A stretch of 29,488 nt of DNA, taken from positions 1 through 29,488 of the forward strand of contig DGDD01000092.1 in assembly GCA_002385265.1 (NCBI GenBank). Reading direction: 5' to 3'. The translations under genes were made by a program, and so were the position numbers. Below the pieces are notes generated by a model that had not been told where the DNA came from, did no database searches, and was given only the letters and a program-made list of their open reading frames with translations. This DNA comes from Chitinophagaceae bacterium UBA3961 (GTDB lineage: Bacteria; Bacteroidota; Bacteroidia; Chitinophagales; Chitinophagaceae). Below are positions 27,116-29,488 of the stretch, one piece after another (the stretch's first letter is position 1; each line of letters starts with the position of its first letter).

Positions 27116-27445
27116 GCGTCTCCTGTATTTCCTCCTTCCTCCATCTTCCCTCCTCCCTCTTATCCCCCCTGTTCCTCCCCTTGTTCTTTCTATTCCTCGT
27201 TTCCTCTCATCCTCTCCTCCTGTACCCCCAAATCCAACCCTCTCCCTCCTCCGTATATAAATTACCACGATTATCCGGCGCAAGCCACATCATATTTCGC
27301 ATGCTGACCGAAAGAGCTTCGTGGTTCGCCGCGGAGCTTTTCAACTTATTGTAAGTCAATCATCAACCAAGGATCCTGTTGTTCTCAACGGGATCTTCTT
27401 CCAAAATCGTTTTTGTTTTTTTGATAAGGTTAATAGTTAATGGGA

Positions 27446-27479
27446 AGGCCCTCAGCTTCAGCTCAGGGCCTGATTTTTT
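27446..27479 (+). terminator. Terminator-like hairpin with no gene in front of it
   Basis: AGGCCCT/AGGGCCT plus inner AGC/GCT around a TTCA loop, with one C-C mismatch (27446-27471), followed by GA and six T (27474-27479). It reads as an intrinsic terminator on the plus strand, but no gene lies upstream on that strand. A 17-nt part of it, CAGCTCAGGGCCTGATT, recurs at 27596-27612 without the 5' arm. Confidence 0.55.
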
Positions 27480-27518
27480 GATTCCTGACAAAAAACGGTG
27501 TATTTACAAAGATCAATG

Positions 27519-27558
27519 TGCGACCCCTACAGGGTCGAAATGTTCCATTCACAGATAT
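27519..27558 (+). repeat. 40-nt repeat with palindromic head, copy 1
   Basis: Starts TGCGACCCCTACAGGGTCG (perfect arms CGACCC/GGGTCG) and continues AAATGTTCCATTCACAGAT. It matches 27737-27776 at 39 of 40 positions. Confidence 0.85.
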
Positions 27559-27664
27559 TACAAGCAACGAAACGAACTGACTATACCTAGTGCTACAGCT
27601 CAGGGCCTGATTGTTTTAATTTTCTGTAGTAAAAATTCGGAAAGCAGTCTTTGATATTTTGTTC

Positions 27665-27711
27665 ACCGCAGCGGCGCAGCGATCGCGGCGGTAACGCAGC
27701 GCCGGCAGTAT
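27665..27711 (+). repeat. GC-rich repeat module, copy 4 of 4
   Basis: Starts ACCGCAGCGGCGCAGCGA, identical to copy 1 for the first 18 nt, then TCGCGGCGG and AACGCAGCGCCGGCAGTAT. Confidence 0.8.
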
Positions 27712-27736
27712 CTTTGAATTTCCTCTTTTATCAACT

Positions 27737-27776
27737 TGCGACCCCTACAAGGTCGAAATGTTCCATTCACAGATAT
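27737..27776 (+). repeat. 40-nt repeat with palindromic head, copy 2
   Basis: Same as 27519-27558 except for one G to A change that breaks one palindrome arm (CTACAAGGTCG). Sequences diverge completely right after the repeat. Confidence 0.85.
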
Positions 27777-27993
27777 CTATTACATGTCATGGAGCGAGCA
27801 TCTTATCTCTAATAAACACTTTCTTCCTACTGTTTTTCCTCCGTCTTCCCTCCGCCCTCTTCTCCTTGTATTCCCTCGTTCCTCGTCTCCTCGTTTCCTC
27901 GCATCCTCGTCTCCTGTATTTCCCCCTCTTCCTCCCCTTGTTCTTTCTACTCATCGACTCCTCGTTTCCTCCCTCCTATTATTCCCATTCATT

Positions 27994-28061
27994 CAACGCG
28001 ATAAATCGCGTTGCTACAAATTTCCCTCTTATTAAACTCCGCCGCGATAAATCGACGGCGG
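27994..28061 (+). repeat. Pair of GATAAATC hairpins
   Basis: CAACGCGA-TAAA-TCGCGTTG (27994-28013) is a perfect 8-bp hairpin. CCGCCGCGA-TAAA-TCG-A-CGGCGG (28039-28061) is a second with a bulged A. Both share the CGATAAATCG centre; they look like REP-type dispersed palindromes. Confidence 0.75.
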
Positions 28062-28303
28062 AACTCAGGTACAATCATCCCGTCAATTCATAAACAGTTT
28101 CTTCCTCCTGTATATCCTCCTTCCTATATCCCCCTGTTCTTCCCCATGTTCTTTCTACTCATCGACTCCTCGTTTCCTCCCTCCTCCCTCCTATATCCCC
28201 CTGTTCCTCCCCTTGTTCTTTCTACTCATCGCCTCCTCGTTACTTCTATTCCCCTTCTCCGTATCCCACCCCCACATTCACCAATCATCTTCCCGGCTGT
28301 TCC

Positions 28304-28335
28304 ATTATTAATTATTAATTGTTAATTATTAATTG
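28304..28335 (+). repeat. AT-rich TTAATTATTAA module
   Basis: ATTATTAATTATTAATTG then TTAATTATTAATTG, preceded by CGGCTGTTCC. Similar modules, preceded by the same CTGTT(C/T) phrase, are at 1590-1626, 1708-1738, 20301-20340 and 27011-27042, all in the same orientation. Confidence 0.8.
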
Positions 28336-28350
28336 CCTCCCGCTTTTCTC

Positions 28351-28358
28351 TAATTTCG
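28351..28358 (+). promoter_or_regulatory. -7-like element, leaderless layout
   Basis: TAATTTCG differs from TAnnTTTG by one base and is separated from the ATG at 28363 by CACC, 4 nt, the same distance as at the yqgE and left-edge starts. The AT-rich module ends 15 nt upstream. Confidence 0.4.
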
Positions 28359-28362
28359 CACC

Positions 28363-29472
28363 ATGCAATTATTCGAGGTAACTACGTCCACACTTGAACA
28401 AGAATTCATATCTGTAAACCCGCTCATTCAGGGTTCGCTTCCTAATTATATTCGACCACTCGATAAAGACATTCGCGACGTTTTTAATAAAGAAAAGAAC
28501 AAAGCCTACCGCTTCGGCGAAACCATTCGCTGGGTTCTTAAAAATGATGCAGGCGAGCTCATCGGTCGCATCGCCGCATTCACCAATAAAAAATATAAAA
28601 ACAAAGGCGACCGCTTCCCGGTGGGCGGCGTTGGATTTTTCGAGTGTATCAATGATCAACTGGCAGCCAACTTGTTGTTTGATACAGCGAAAAACTGGCT
28701 GAAAGAAAAAGGCATGGAAGCCATGGACGGCCCCATCAATTTCGGCGAAAGAGACCGCTGGTGGGGTTTGGTGGTGGAAGGCTTTCAACCACCCCTCTTC
28801 GGAATGAATTACAATCCGCCTTATTATAAAGATCTACTCGAGTCTTACGGATTTCAACCCTTCTTCCATCAAATCTGCTTCGGCGTTGATCCCTTGAAAG
28901 ACCTCAGTCCAAAAGTATGGCAACGCCACAATGAACTGGTGGCCGATCCAAACTTCTCTTGTCATTCAATAAAAGGTGACCTGAAAAAGTATGCACTCGA
29001 TTTCGTGACCGTTTACAACAAAGCTTGGGCCGGCCACGGTGGATTGAAAGAACTCAAACCCGAACAGGCCATTGCCATGTTCAAAAAAATGAAACCGGTT
29101 ATGGACAAGCGCATCTGCTGGTTCGCTTACTATAAAGAAGAACCCATTGCCATCTTTATAAATCTCCCCGATTTAAACCAATGGTTCAAACACCTCCACG
29201 GCAAATTCAGCTTGTTCCATATGCTGAAATTCCTTTGGATCAAAAGCACCGTAAAACCTACCAAATTCACCGGATTGGTTTTTGGTATTGTTCCCGAATT
29301 TCAGGGCAAGGGAGTTGACAGCTTGCTGATCGCTAGCGCCAAAAAAGATGTTGATGCGCTCGGCTACACTGAATACGAAATGCAGTGGATCGGCGACTTC
29401 AACCCGAAAATGTTGAATGTGGCTGCCAATTTCGGAGATACCTTCAAAACAAGGCAACTCACCACATATCGA
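28363..29472 (+). CDS. GNAT-type protein, 3' end missing
   Basis: 370 genuine codons of a protein that looks like the large YghO-like GNAT-superfamily proteins found in many bacteria. The N-terminal half has GRIAAFTNKKY (68-78), a MDGPINFGERDRWWGLVVEGF block (about 121-141) and PPLFGMNYNPPYY (143-155). The C-terminal half contains an acetyl-CoA-binding-like motif, VPEFQGKGVD (310-319), then a GYTEYEMQWIGDFNPKM segment. The substrate is unknown. The start is fixed by the short distance to the promoter element and lack of an upstream in-frame start. The frame stays open to the end of the window, but the last codons (RSEEHT) are encoded by adapter sequence; the true C-terminus, probably a few tens of residues, is missing. 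Confidence 0.8.
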
Positions 29473-29488
29473 AGATCGGAAGAGCACA
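29473..29488 (+). other. Illumina TruSeq adapter fragment (artefact)
   Basis: The last 16 bases, AGATCGGAAGAGCACA, are identical to the start of the Illumina TruSeq read-1 adapter. In frame with the upstream gene they encode RSEEHT, the well-known adapter peptide. They are not part of the genome. Confidence 0.95.

Noticed and set aside
27034..27354. A 106-codon open frame upstream of atpD
   Set aside because: Most of it is C/T-tract translation; the last 25 codons look more normal, but there is no domain, no start context and no second supporting signal.
27379..27654. A 91-codon open frame over the 40-nt repeat and orphan terminator
   Set aside because: It passes through a terminator-like hairpin and a dispersed repeat, and has no recognisable domain.
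27736..28325. Possible CRISPR array in the repetitive region
   Set aside because: Repeats are of different lengths and types, irregularly spaced, without unique spacers of constant size, and no cas gene is near.
28369..28788. Antisense open frame of 139 codons inside the last gene
   Set aside because: The plus-strand frame has a GNAT-like motif, good codon use and a promoter element; the antisense frame has none.

Overview
This window reads as a contig from a member of the Bacteroidota, most likely the Chitinophagaceae or a close relative. The evidence is a complete Bacteroidota-style division and cell wall (dcw) cluster, a PASTA-bearing FtsI, an unusually long FtsZ with an acidic linker, an atpD-atpC pair without the other ATP synthase genes beside it, and several promoters of the Bacteroidota form (TAnnTTTG near -7). 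The last 16 bases exactly match the start of an Illumina TruSeq adapter, so the right end is a sequencing artefact and the last gene is cut there.

Layout. 1-9: start codon of a gene leaving the left edge (- strand). 196-1048: two tandem secreted DUF1573 proteins (+), closed by a clear intrinsic terminator. 1106-1745: a repeat-rich gap. 1746-2795: an unrecognised one-pass membrane protein (+). 2796-3109: short repeats and the ftsZ terminator. 3110-19596: the dcw cluster on the - strand, transcribed right to left as mraZ, rsmH, ftsL, ftsI, murE, mraY, murD, ftsW, murG, murC, ftsQ, ftsA, ftsZ. 19597-20391: the mraZ control region and a second repeat-rich gap. 20392-21645 queA (+), 21605-22990 a sensor histidine kinase (-), 23165-23716 a YqgE/AlgH protein (+), 23713-24858 an MFS transporter (-), 25034-26831 atpC and atpD (-). 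26832-28362: 1.5 kb without a gene, packed with repeats. 28363-29472: a GNAT-type protein (+), truncated by the adapter.

How it works together. The dcw genes make the lipid-linked peptidoglycan precursor (MurC, MurD, MurE, MraY, MurG), polymerise and crosslink it at the septum (FtsW, FtsI), and assemble the divisome (FtsZ, FtsA, FtsQ, FtsL). MraZ is the presumed repressor of its own operon, and a set of direct repeats with 10-bp spacing upstream of mraZ fits the box described for MraZ in Mollicutes. murF, murB and ddl are not in the cluster. The many tight or overlapping gene junctions and the terminator after ftsZ suggest one long transcription unit.

The least explained material is intergenic. 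Four gaps carry the same compound repeat in the same orientation: a GC-rich module of about 47 nt, a long C/T-only-like tract, and an AT-rich TTAATTATTAA-type module that in three cases ends 7 to 51 nt before a + strand start codon. Three genes (one at the left edge, yqgE, and the last gene) have the -7 promoter element exactly 4 nt before the start codon, which predicts leaderless mRNAs. I found no tRNA, rRNA, CRISPR array, insertion sequence or phage gene. I did not find a convincing new multi-gene system; the repeat family and the leaderless promoter layout are the best leads.
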